Assembly (NCBI GenBank): GCA_033439265.1
Contig: JAVTVX010000031.1
Location: forward strand, 9,037,501-9,101,500
Source of the DNA: Dillenia suffruticosa
Taxonomy: Eukaryota; Streptophyta; Magnoliopsida; Dilleniales; Dilleniaceae
Direction of reading: 5' to 3'
DNA length: 64,000 nt
Shown: in pieces, positions 10,560 to 21,900 of the stretch
Numbering within the stretch: the first letter of the stretch is position 1
Layout: each line of letters opens with the position of its first letter
Notes under the pieces: model-generated
Database searches by the model: none
What the model saw: only the letters and a program-made list of their open reading frames with translations
Told to the model about the DNA's origin: nothing
Translations under genes and position numbers: made by a program

Positions 10560-12589
10560 AGAGAAACAAGTGAAGACCGTCGAGTATAACAACGTTAAAT
10601 AATTGCGTTTGTTGGGAGGCAACCCAAATTTTTTTTAAGAGTTTGATTTAATTTTTAGTAATTTCATTTATTCAATTTTAAGTGTTATTTATCTCTTCTT
10701 TTAATTTTTGCAGGTATCCAATTCAATCACCCAAGTCATGGTTCAACACAGAATTTTCGGGGGCAGAAGCAATCTTGGCATTAAGGCGTGATCACGCGGT
10801 TTCAAAAGTAAAATAAAATTTTTGGGCAAAAGCACTCTCACTCTTAAGAGATGATCATGCGGTATTCTAAAGGTGCAATCCAAATTTAGGTAGTAGCACT
10901 CTCACTCTTAAGAGATGATCACGCGGTTTTGGGTTAAAAAAAAATGTGCTGGTTGCGAATGCCCAAACCGAAGGATTCATAGAGGAGACCTCGCATTCTC
11001 CACAGTGCCCGCCATCACCTTAGACGAATTCTCTCGTTCTTTATCTTTCTTTTCATTGTCCTCTTTCCTTGCCTAACATCTTTCATTTCTGAGATTAGTT
11101 TTCAATTGTCCTAGTTGTGAATTTCTTTAGCATTGTGTCTAAAATTCTCATCTTTTGCATACATTAAGGACAATGTAGTATTTAGATGTGGGATAGGATT
11201 TTCATGCCAATTCTTCTATTTTTCTTTGAAACTTCATACTCTTTGGATTTTGTCGGATAATGATTTTGAGTTAGTATACATTGTTGATTTGAGTTTGAAA
11301 TGTATGAAAGAGACAAATGTGATTAGTTATTTTTTTTGGATAAATTGTTTTAAAGTGTCCCATTGATCTTGATGATTTAATCAAATGAAAATGTGATAGA
11401 TTTGATATAACTTTGCACAATTTTTGTGAGAATTTGAGCCTTAAGAGTATGTCATCAAATTTGCTTTAATCTTTCTTCATGAGTGTGCATCAATCTTAGT
11501 GTGTTTATTTTAGAACTTGCTTTGCTATACTTTTTAGGACCACATTCATGACTTCATGCATTAATATGATGGAGGCAATTAGGTTTACATACTTTATCTA
11601 TCTTAAAAGACCTTCCCATGCATATTCATCCCCTAGGGAACCCATTTGAGCTTATATCCATTTTCTTTACTTTAACCTCATTAATTAACACATAGCCTTT
11701 TTTTACGTTTAACTTTCTTTTTGGTCCTTATATTAAAAAAACATGTGATTTGAGCATATATTAAGTGGTTATTTGCAAAAGAAATTGGATACTTCTATTG
11801 TGGGATTTATTTTGGGAAGTCGATTATACAATTGCGGTGGATTGTATATGCGCGGCATTTTCATTGATCCTTATTTAGTTTCCTTATTCAACAAAAAAAA
11901 AAGGGAGAAAAAGAAAAAAAAAAGAAAAAAAAAGAGGGGAAAAGAAATAAAAAAGAAGAAATTCCCAAAAGTTGAAATTGGGGAATTTGAAGAGAAAATG
12001 TAAAAAGTTTGATTGAGAAATGATAATGATCTTGATTAGAGTATCTTTCTTTTGGCTTGATTGTATTTCATGATATGGGATATAGGGGATATGTTCTTAA
12101 CATGCTTCTTTGATATATTTATTACACGATACATTTATCCTTTTACCCTACCTTTACCCAAGTCACGTTACAACCCTTATAAAGACTACCAGATTTTTGT
12201 TCTGAATTCATATAAGTGGTGGTGGAGATTTGATAAATAAGCAAACTTATGGTAATAACATACATTGATTTGATTTGAGAGTTATTGAAAAATTCCCTTA
12301 AACACTTTGAATATATAGAGTAAAATCCTTGTGAGGGTATTGAATTTTGATATATTGAATTTGATGAGATTATCGAGTTTGATGGGAAGCTAATATTTTC
12401 TTTTAAAGTTATAAAACTATGATCACTTACTTTTCAGATTGTTATTTTTGCTTAAATTTTTCGATGTGTGCTGCTTTGAAATTATTTGAAGATGAATTAA
12501 AGGAGGAAAATGAGTGAAGTAGATAATACTTGTGTGACATTAATCTAGTGAATGCTTGAGGACAAGCATTGGTTTGGTGTGGGGGAATT
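10560..12589 (+). other. Non-coding 3' interior of the Athila-type element
   Basis: Holds the GGCAACCCAA block (10618-10627), three 63-bp tandem units ending in GATGATCACGCGGT or a close variant (10766-10930), a TTAAGGACAATGTAGTATTTAGATGTGGG-like segment typical of Athila 3' leaders near 11164, an A/G-rich run (11890-11985) and the purine tract with TGTGGGGGAATT (12578-12589) that primes plus-strand synthesis. The 77- and 76-codon frames here show no family resemblance. Confidence 0.7.
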
Positions 12590-13948
12590 TGATAATGCAC
12601 AAATTGTCATTTTTATTGTTGATATTATAGTTTCATTTTGGATTGATTAGTGTCTTAATAATTGTTTTTATAACCTTTTTATTTTTAGGGATCAAAAATG
12701 GAGATTGGATCAAAATGGACTTAAAAAGACATTTTTGGAACTAAATGGTTCAAGATATCAATTGGGCCTACAAATGAAAAGGAAGAAGCATAAAAAACTG
12801 GAAGATTTTATTTTAGAAATTTTTACTTTTAGTAAAAATTGTTGTTAAAAGTAAAATTTCTAAATTTTTCTATTTTTGTAGATCTTTTTCCTATTCTTTT
12901 GGAAGAATCTTAGAGATCTAGAGTATTAAAAGAAGGATTCTCCTCATTAACCCTAGAAGGCATTATTCACGTTACTGTTCATGGCACTATTCATATATAT
13001 ATTCACAAGTGCTTTGGCGGCTACATTCATCTCTTTCTAGGTTTAGGTTTTATTTATTTTTTTCTTTGAAGAACATTGTTTTTTCTTGTATTCTTTCTTT
13101 TGTTTATTCTCAAAACATGGTCACCATGAGTGGCTAGTTTTTTTTATTCTGATTCAAGGGGAATTTCATTGATTGTCTTTATTATGAGGTTATATATTTT
13201 ATTTAATTTCTTACATTTTTAAGTTAAGTATTCGTCGATTATTAGTTTATTTTTATGAATGATTGGTATTGGTTAATATGACAATTTAATTCAATATCAA
13301 TTTTTCTACTGCATCCAGAATTTCAGTGATCCGTAATTATCATAAATGAATTTACGAGTAGCAAATATGTTATATATGTTTATGGGTTATTTGTCGATAT
13401 TCATTTTAATTTGAGAAATCGATGAAACAAAATCGAATAACTGTATGGCTATCCTGTTTATTTGTATTTTGGTTTAACTGTTTTCATAGAACTTAATGTT
13501 GTCATTATTTGATATGGTACGCTATCGTGTCCAGTCAATTAATGATAAGTTTTGATTGGATGCTGAGTTTGACCAATTATTTTAAGAAAACGCAAGATTT
13601 ATTACAGCTATCCTAATAAATCTAAGGTTAAATACTTAAATCGTAAGAATAACATTTTTTTATCCAATGAATAGTAAAACAATCACATGTGTGAACCATT
13701 AGATCGGATGTTTAACATATTGAATTTCTTCTCCAATTTTTAGTATTTTTGCAGATTTGATTTGTCTTTTAATTTTAGCTATTTAACTTTTAATTTAGGA
13801 ATTTATTTTATAACCCCCGTTTTATTTGTACATTAACTAAGAGATTGAATTAACTAGTTCTCTCGAAATTCGACTTGGTAACCACTATTGCTACAGTTTG
13901 TTGATTGGGGAAATCAGTATTAATTTGAGAGTTTCGACAACCCGACCA
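12590..13948 (+). repeat. 3' LTR, Athila-type element
   Basis: 1359 bases, from TGATAATGCACAAATTGTC to CGACAACCCGACCA, aligned end to end with the 5' LTR. It directly follows the polypurine tract. Confidence 0.9.
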
Positions 13949-14042
13949 ATAAAATAGGGAGGCAAAAAAAAAAGTGAGATTGAGATTGATAGGAAAAAAG
14001 AAAAAAATAAACAAAAACAAAGAAACTTACACAAATAAGTTG

Positions 14043-14096
14043 TGGATTAATGGTTAACATTCCAAATATTCATCTTTTGGTTATTTGTTCGAATCC
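14043..14096 (+). promoter_or_regulatory. Possible tRNA-derived Pol III boxes (SINE-like head)
   Basis: TGGATTAATGGTT (14043-14055) fits an A box and GTTCGAATCC (14087-14096) fits a B box; they are about 31 bases apart, as in tRNA genes and tRNA-derived SINEs. The sequence between does not fold into a clear tRNA, and a 3' tail typical of a SINE is not obvious (a TTTTGTATAAATAAA stretch follows). It may be a worn SINE head or tRNA pseudogene, or chance. Confidence 0.4.
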
Positions 14097-14139
14097 GAGT
14101 GCTTGCAACATTTTATTCTTTTTTGTATAAATAAAATGA

Positions 14140-14583
14140 AGCTAAGCAAGCTGGCGCCCGCACGGGCACTACTTGTGCAGGGGCGCCTGCCCCCGTGGGC
14201 TCCCGCACGAGCATGGGCAGGCGCCAGTGCGAGCGCTTGCATGCGCGCCTGCCTGCGCGCAGTGCCCGCCTACGCGGGAGCCAGCCCGAGCAAGGGCTGG
14301 TGCCCGCACGGGCGCTGCTTGCGTGGGGCGCCTGCCCACACGGGTGTCCGCGCGAGCATGGGTAGGCGCCAATGCAGGCTCTCACATGTGCGCCTGCCTA
14401 CGTGCAGTGCCCGCAAACGCGAGCAAGGGCAGGCGGCCGCACAGGCGCTGCTTGCGCAGGGTGCCTGCCCACACGGTCGCCCAAGTGAGCATGGTAGGCG
14501 CCAGTACGGGCGCTCACATGCACGCAATGCCTGCCTACGCGGGCACCCGCACGAGCAGAGGCAGGCGCCTGTAGCAGCCTAAC
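14140..14583. repeat. GC-rich minisatellite island inside CACTA block, island 2
   Basis: Roughly three units of 130-150 bases, marked by GGGCACTACTTGTGC (14163), GGGCGCTGCTTGCG (14309) and AGGCGCTGCTTGCGC (14441), each followed by a GCCTGCCC block and a GAGCATGG(G)TAGGCGCC block. Open frames run through it in five of six frames because stop codons are rare in such sequence; Ala/Arg/Pro-rich predicted products are artefacts. The island starts and stops abruptly in AT-rich DNA. Confidence 0.75.
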
Positions 14584-17094
14584 ACGGTGCAGGCAAACAA
14601 TTTTTTAATTGTTTAAATTACTATTAATTTTATTTAAATTAATAATCATAAAAAATAAGAAAATTATTTACAGTTTAGGAACCTAATTATTTAAAATTAT
14701 TAATATTGATATCGTTTGAAATATTATTTCACATCTAAAATAATTAATTAAGTTATATAATATAATATTAATAATAATTAAATGATTATTGTACAAATAT
14801 TATATTATGAAAAAGTACATTAGCTCGATTTTTTACAAATTTTTTATTAAGTAAATTTATAATAATATAATTTATAATATTAAGAAAATTTATAATATAA
14901 TTTATAATAATATAATTATTATATTATTTGTCTCATAAAATATTTTCAAATTTTTTACAAAATTTTTGCACTTCCACTATAATAATCTCTCTCTATTTTT
15001 ATAAACAAATTTTGAAAATAAGTTTTCACAAAGTTTTTCATTTTCTGCGTCAATTTTTTGAAAATTTTCTATTTTAATATTAAATCTCAAATTAAAATAA
15101 AAATAATATGTTTATTTTTTAAAACCTAGGTAATATGTTGGATGATTGAGCTTGTTCGACTAAATTTGGAGTAGTTATGATTTTTCGTATAATATTCATC
15201 CATTGTTTTTTTAAATATCCAAGATAAAACTTTACAAAGTGTGAGTGATAAATTTAAATGAGTTAGGGAAAAAGAGTTTTCAAGGGAAAGATGGAGAAAC
15301 TTTGATGGCAGATAAAATTTTGTAAAGTATGAGTGAGATGTTTAAATGAGTTATGGGAGAAGAACTTTGAAGGGAAGGATGAAGAAATTTTGAGTTAGAG
15401 ATTTTGCCTGAATTGAATTTATAATATATCATTTTCACAAACAAATCTTTAAAATCTCGCTTTCGTGCTTTTCCTCCCGCCTCTTTTTTATTACCGCGTT
15501 TTTTAATTTCTCACAATTTTTTTTATACTTTTAATTAATACCGTATTGTGATTTTTATTACTTACTTACGAAGTATTTACTAACTATTTACTAACTAGTT
15601 ATTACATTTCACAATTATTTTACCATTTTTTTCTCTTTTTTTTTCTTAGTCACTATATTATTATACTCATTGCCTCCATTTCTCTATGGTTCTCATGCAA
15701 TGTAATTTTTAGAATTAATTTTTAGAATTTGTTAATTTTTTCATATCTATACTCTTACAACTACTTATAAGTAATAGAGTATTCGCAGTTTGTCTTGCTA
15801 GAATAATATAATTAAACAAATGATTAAATCTAATTTTTACTTAAATTTTCAAATCAAAATACTAATTATACTGTTTCCATTTGTTAATATCATTATACAC
15901 ATTTATTACATGATGAATAAACCACATAATAAAGTCTTTACTATGATTTACTATAAAATTTCAACCATGATTGATTTGTTTTTTGAACATATTACATTCA
16001 CTTCATATGAAGCAGTACATAAGATATTAGAGTGTAATAGAGTTTAATATTAATATATATATATATGACAGTATATACTTACACTCGCAATTGAGTCACT
16101 ATTGAATAGCATGTAATGAATAGTATGTATCTATAGTATTTGTCATCTTTTTTAAGAATAATATTTTAAAAAATAATATTAAGTTATGTAACAATAAATT
16201 TAAGAAGGCTGTACCACTCACCAACAACTAACAATATCGTGTTTATTAGTTATACTACCCACTAACAATATACATTTCACCCACTAACAAGTGATATGAT
16301 AAGATAGAACAAAAATTTGCTCAATTGCTCAATTACCATTGTTGACATTTAGACACCAAGGTAAAGTTAATATTGCTAAGGGCGAAGATAAAATTTATGT
16401 TGCATTAGTAACATTATTTTTGGATAGATACTCAATGCCAGATTTAATCTACTTCAGTGATTAAAGTAACAAATTTTAGAAAAACGCAATTGATATTTAG
16501 GTAATATCTATTGGTTCATCCCATTAATTCTACAAGTAGTTTAATAAAATTTGACAATAAAGTAATCCAAAATTTTTGCCCCAATTTTGTCAAAGGCAGA
16601 ATATCATACACAATGAATTTTATTTTTCAAGCGGTTTGATTAATTTTGTTAAAGTTATCATATTATCTTCCAACCATAATGAGACAATGAATTTTAATGA
16701 ATTTTATTTGAATTTGATGGTAAGGTGGTTTGATTTTTCTAACACAAATTCAATTTAATTTAATAATTGTTTTAAATTGTTTTTGTTTAAATAGAAACAA
16801 ACAAAGAGAATAAAAAAGAAAAAAAAAAGAAATAGACATATAGTAAGTAAGTAATATGATAATTTGGTGTCAAAACTAAATTTTTCACGGATGAAACAAA
16901 AACAAATAAAAAATTTTGGCGATTGATTGATTTCAAAATGTAAAATGTTTTTGGAAGTTTAACAAAATTTACCGCCTAATTTTTGTGAGAATTGCTTGAT
17001 TGATTAAATATTATTATAACTTTTAAATAATAATATTAATAATTTAAAATAATAATATATAAATTACTAATTTAATAATATACTAATTTACATG
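14584..17094. other. AT-rich CACTA interior
   Basis: No coding signal. Segment 15150-15560, with GAGTGAGATGTTTAAATGAG, AGGGAAGGATG and ATTACCGCGTTTTT words, aligns with 45000-45440 in the second CACTA element. Short TTACTAACTA repeats lie near 15575-15605. Frames at 15820-16047 and 16576-16758 have no recognisable family. Confidence 0.5.
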
Positions 17095-17335
17095 GGCGCT
17101 TCCATGCGCGCATGCCCCATGCTAGAGCGCTTCCATGCATGCATGCCCCACGCTAAGGCACTTGCGTTGGCATGGCTGGGCGCCTGCGTAGGCACTTGCA
17201 TGCGCTGTTGCCCTACGCGGGGGCATATGCCACTCATGCCAAGCTAGCGCCCACACACACATTTGCATGGGCTACCATGCATGCCGCGCAAGCGCCCATG
17301 TAGGCATGCGTCATGGGGCGAGTATAGGCCTTTAA
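17095..17335. repeat. GC-rich island with CATGC motifs, island 3
   Basis: Dense in GCGCTTCCATGC, CATGCCCCA and GGCATG words, again bounded sharply by AT-rich DNA. Similar in word content to the islands at 7138 and 46230. Confidence 0.6.
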
Positions 17336-17689
17336 ATCAATAATGTTATAATTAACATATAAAAGATTTTAAATATAAATTATGTAGAATAATTGTATAA
17401 TTAATATTATTAATTTAAATAATATAATAATATAAAATTAAAGGTTTTTAATATAATTTAGTAATAATATTATAATATAACATAGTAACAATATTGTAAT
17501 GATGCAGTAATAGTAGGTAACAGAAACAAAAATATAAAAAAAAATACAAAATCTTTGATAATGTAATAAAAAAAATGATAGATTAAGATAAAATTAAACT
17601 CTAAGATAGTAAAAACTTGATGATGTAAAGGCGTTAAAAAAAGCGGGAAAAATTAACGGGTTTTTTGAAAATTTGAAAATTTGAAAATT

Positions 17690-17830
17690 TATTTGGGTGG
17701 TAAAATAAACCAAATATTCTATAAATCATTCCCTCTGAACCCTCTTTCCCTTCCTCCCCTCAAAACCTCTCCTCTCCGCTCAAAGCTCTTGCTTGTGAAT
17801 CAACCAAAATTATCGTGAAACAAGTAATCA
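17690..17830 (+). promoter_or_regulatory. Promoter-like TATA and pyrimidine-rich leader
   Basis: TTCTATAAATC (about 17718) is followed by a run of about 70 bases rich in C and T (CCCTCTTTCCC, CCTCTCCTCTCCGC), a layout common for plant core promoters and 5' leaders. No clear coding exon follows, though 18060-18145 has a T-rich stretch ending in TTTTTAG and then a possible donor AAAAGGTAATA. It could be the remains of a transposon or captured host promoter. Low confidence. Confidence 0.3.
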
Positions 17831-18429
17831 CATATTTTTTTAAAATAAAATTTGGATTAAATTATATTTTGAAATATTTTAAATTTTTACAACTTGTACT
17901 CATTTCGGATAAATTAAACGAAAGATGAGTATTTTTGAAAAATCGCAACCATCCCAGAGCAACTTGACTTTGAAGGAACCTAATTATCTGGTTTAGTTCA
18001 GATTTAAGTACGAATGTTATTTCTTTGTTTTCACACAATATTACTAATTTCAATTTTATTTTTGTTTTTAATAATAATTCAAATTATTTGTATTTTTAGC
18101 TCCCAACTAACAATTATTATCTCTATGTGACTGCATCCAAAAGGTAATATTTTTATTTATAACAATTTTTATTTTTATGAATGGATTGACATACTCCATT
18201 CAGAAAACATAATATTTTTTTATAACCCTTTTTATGAATAAATTGACATGAAGGTTGATACTGCGACTCAAGCATTTTTGGGACAAAAAATATGCTGAAG
18301 AGAAGAGAAGAGAAGATATATAGTTATTTGATATGTAATATTTTTTTTCTTATTCTATTAATGTATCAATCATTCTCAATAATACAAAATGTTATATTAT
18401 TTTAGTAATTTCTTTATTTTATAATTTAT

Positions 18430-19057
18430 AACATTTCCTAAAATGTCAACATGTGGGGTAATTGTATAGTATGTGACAACTGACAAAATAGTAACATTTG
18501 CTGACGAATATATGACTATAGTAGTCGATATAACATATGAACATATGTACTAACCGATCATAAATGACTAACCAACGATAAAAGTTAACAATTGTGGTAA
18601 CCGAATAGTAATCAAGTGGTAACCGACGATAAAAGTTATAACATTTCCTATTATATAAATAATCGTTTCTAAATGATAGTTACATTTTTTAACAATTATA
18701 TAGTAACTGACGATAAAAGATAATAATTGTGCTAATCGAGTGATAATAATTGAGTCGTAACTGAGTGGTAATCAAAATCAAGTAGTAACTAGTAGTAACC
18801 AAGTAGTAACCGAATGGTAACTGATGATAAAATATAATAATTTTTATCTATACTTAGCATAATTTTACCAATACTTTCTGACCGTCACTATAAATATATG
18901 ACATGCTCCAACGATAATTAAGATTGTCGGTATAAATCTATCCCGGCTGATATATAGCCAACTAAAATTCTATCCGTTGGAGAAGGATCTACCAACGGTT
19001 TTAGTTGATTTACTAGACGGTTTTCGTCCATCTGAATAAGTCATTTATTTTATAGTG
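18430..19057 (+). mobile_element. Right subterminal array and terminus of CACTA element
   Basis: Many GTAACCGA, GTGGTAACC and GTAGTAACC words (18440-18850) form the subterminal array; the reverse complements (TTACTACC) fill the matching part of the left end at 40480-41181. The last 100 bases (ATCCGTTGGAGAA, GACGGTTTTCGTCC, TTTATAGTG) match 1-109. The next three bases are ATA. Confidence 0.7.
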
Positions 19058-19075
19058 ATAAGTCAACTTGTGTGG

Positions 19076-19675
19076 CACAGATCTTCAAAAGCCAAGTACG
19101 CTTGTTTTCTGACAAGTCGGCTTGATCTTTGTTTTTATCGGACTCTCAAGTCGACTCAAAATTGCCTCAAGGTGACCAAATTTCTTTCTTGTACAACCCC
19201 CAAGTCGCCTTACATAATGTGTAGACATATTTTTCTATGACTTAAATCTGACGGGTTAGCTTGTGCTGACCATAAGTGGCCTTATAAACACATAGTCGGG
19301 AAACACAAGTCAGCCTGTCATTGGGGTAAGTCGACATGTCCTTATGCAGAGTTAAAAATTCAGAAACCTAATCTCTGTAAGTCGCATTGGCACTTGTTCA
19401 GACCGTCTTCATAACTTTCATACTTAACCAAAATTCAATTTTTGGAGTTTCAAGTTATCTTATCATGGGGCGTGTTGGCTTGTTTACATTTAATTGACTC
19501 CGATTAAATTTTAACTGTTTCAAATTATCACCAAATCCTACGTTCTCCCAACCAAACTTTATAAAATTTTTATTGATAAATTAAAATCAATTACAATCTT
19601 TTTTTTTCTTTTTTATTAAAGAATATTAAAAATTTAATAAAAATTTTCTAATATCGATTTCGGTTTTTGGTAAAA
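19076..19675 (+). repeat. GTCGACTT-motif repeat, copy 2
   Basis: Aligns with 112-710 from AGATCTTCAAAAG to GATTTCGGT. It contains AAGTCGACTCAAAATTGCC, CAAGTCGCCTTAC and AAGTCGACATG variants. Like copy 1 it follows a CACTA right end, here after 18 further bases. Confidence 0.7.
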
Positions 19676-19680
19676 CCATC

Positions 19681-21900
19681 TTCATAAATATGTTTTAAGA
19701 CTGTACTGTTTCTTGCTTTTTCATGGTTCTTTTCGTAAATTTGTGTGTGAGAGAGAGAGAGAGAGAGTCGAGTCAAATAAACCCTCCAACTGGATTCATT
19801 TACTAAGTAAGGTCTCACCCATTTCTTCGATCCACAAAGGTCACATAAAAGAAAGCCCTTTTTTCCACTAAATTTCTTGATCTTTTTTTTTTTCTTATTC
19901 TTTTTATGCCTGTTTGTATTACTGGTAGTCGATCAATTTAATTTCTTGTAGGGGTTGCATTGAGAAAATCATAATGAACTCGAACATTTCTTTCATGGGT
20001 TGGGTTGGAAAATTTTAGTGTTTCTATGGATGTTCTTTAAGTTTTTAATTTGTTTTTTTATGTTTTTTATGGGTGTTGAACTTTTGTTGGGAATTTTTTG
20101 TGGGGCTTTTTTGATTTTTGAAGTTGGGTTTTTGATTTTGTTGCTGTTTTGAGTGTGCAATTGTGTACAAACCTCTGAACATTTGCTTGTTCTGTTAATT
20201 AAGAAACAGTTTTAAAATTAAGTTTTGAATTGAGAAATACATGTGGTTCTATGATTTTTGCCTGGCAAAGTGGGTCACCTCACATCCCCCCCCCGTTTTC
20301 TTTTAATATATAATAATTATGTATGCACATTAACATATGTTGGTTGACATGTATATGGCTGTGGTTCTTTTTTTTTTTCCCTTTATACTAAGTTCCTAAT
20401 TACATATTAGCACTATAGATATTTTTCAGTCTTAATTTGCATGAAACATAAAATCTTACTAAATTCTATTGGTTTATGTCTCTCTAGCAAGATTTATTTG
20501 CCAGCATTGAACAAACAATTATCTCTTCCAAACAAACTTTCTGACGTTATTCTTATGAAAATGATATTTTCTCAGCTTCTTTATTAATGCTAAATATTTT
20601 CAGATATGCAATAAAAATATTTTTCAAGAAGTTATTGTTCGTGAAACAATTAGGGGCTCAATGGGTCAGTTTAATCAAAACCTGAAGTACAATTTATTTA
20701 TTTATTTATTTGGTCATAAAAGATAATCTGTTGACAGGCTAGCCAAGAGGCTTTTGGTGTTTGTCTTCATTTTGTTGCATTAGTTTGGGTTAGCAATTTA
20801 TTATATGGTTGTGTGTGGGAGCTTAACCATCCTCTTATTTTATAGCATCTCTTTATGATTGAGATCGTATTTATTGTACTGTAGTTTATAATCCCACTGC
20901 AAAATCTGGGACCTTAAAGGGCATTTATGCTCTTATGAACCACTATTAGGGCATATTTAAGTGTCCCTTGGTATATTGAAAGGGACACTGCAGCTAGGTT
21001 GGGTTTAGGTTAGAATTCTGTCGCTTTTAACAGCTCGGTTGGGTTTTGCATTTCTGTAGTTTTCTGTAGTTTTTTCTGTAAGCATTTCTGTAGTTTTTCC
21101 TGTAGTTTTCTTTTTGGTCTCCAAATATATTATGCAAAACACAAAGTTGACCATTTTTTTTTCTTTTGTTTTTGCACTTGTTTTTCTCCCTCCCCTTTTT
21201 ACTCCTCTTTCTGCCGCTGAATAAGGGTGAAAGAATAAACACTTTAGAATCAGCAGGACTTCATTATCAGAAGTATCCAGAAGTTTGTGATTAATACAGT
21301 CCTGTAATTTAGCATCTCTTGCACAAAGTGACTGTTCTCAGAATTCTAGTAAGTAATTTGATTGGTGTTTTTTGTTTGAATGGAATCTCCTTTCTTTTTT
21401 AATGACCTTTGTGTGTTACACCGAGCGGTTTGTGTAATGACTGTCCTTAGCAACCAAAAATTAGCAGAGAGGTTCTCTAAGTCTTTGAGGTTTAGGAATT
21501 TTTTGTAATGTTTTGCCAGCAAGTTTTTCCATTTTTGAAGTCTCACAAAATTTTATTAATTGAAGCAGTTGAGCATACAAACAGTTTGGTTTAGCTACCT
21601 TGTAACATTTCGCTCATCTGTTTTTCCCGTCATTTTCCTTTCTTTAAGTATGTGATTGCTGCAAGCTTTCAACAGCCTTTCAGAATAAGAAATATGGAGA
21701 ACCAGTTACCCCTCTAGTCTCACGTGGAAAGCTTATTCTTATTGAATTTGGTTGGACACCCTTATAGCATTCTTTAACTATGTGATGCTTTGCATATATA
21801 GGTCAAAGATGAATTACGATATTAAGAATTTGTATGAATTTAATCCAGGTAATAGAAGCAAATCTTGAATAGGCAACTTTATGAAACCTTCAAAGGATTG
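19681..21900. other. Unassigned T-rich DNA, possibly worn host sequence
   Basis: A (GA)n run (19747-19768), long T-runs, and a cluster of about five TTTCTGTAG words (21050-21110). The plus strand is T-rich, like plant introns, but I could not define an exon, a start or a conserved protein segment. The frames at 21027-21242 and 21346-21546 on the minus strand have no recognisable family. I see no LTR primer site or transposon end. Confidence 0.4.

Larger units (their letters stand above)
7708..13948 (+). mobile_element. Athila-type Ty3/gypsy element, non-autonomous, both LTRs present
   Basis: Two direct LTRs (7708-9071 and 12590-13948) bound a 3.5-kb interior. The primer site just inside the 5' LTR, TGGCACCGTTGCCGGGA, is the Athila/Tat hallmark. 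The interior holds a short gag region and a retropepsin region but no reverse transcriptase, RNase H or integrase, like the gag-only terminal-repeat elements (TR-GAG) described in plants. A purine tract with TGTGGGGG precedes the 3' LTR. Flanking bases (GTGAA left, ATAAA right) do not give a clear target duplication. By hand count the two LTRs differ at about 10 of their first 100 bases, which at usual plant rates suggests a few million years. The element is broken at several places and would depend on a helper for movement. Confidence 0.85.
5807..19057 (+). mobile_element. CACTA-derived block, interrupted by an Athila-type element
   Basis: The right end (18905-19057) ends in TTTATAGTG and matches the other CACTA termini in the window. 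The left border (about 5807) carries ACTACAAAATTAAAGC, close to the CACTACAAAAGAAATGC of the intact left end at 40229. Arrays of short GGTAA-type repeats lie inside both ends. No transposase frame is visible, so it would be non-autonomous. Internal segment 15150-15560 matches 45000-45440 of the second CACTA element. The left subterminal array is in a different orientation from that of the 40229 end, so the block may be two elements side by side rather than one; the left boundary is uncertain. Confidence 0.5.

Noticed and set aside
14085-14582. 165-codon plus-strand frame and several overlapping frames on both strands
   Set aside because: They lie in a GC-rich tandem repeat; stops are rare in all frames, translations are Ala/Arg/Cys-rich and differ with frame, and no domain is seen.
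5807-19060. A 3-bp target duplication for the CACTA block (ATA at 19058-19060 and near 5809)
   Set aside because: ATA is present near the left border but overlaps the presumed terminal bases, and three bases are too few to be convincing.
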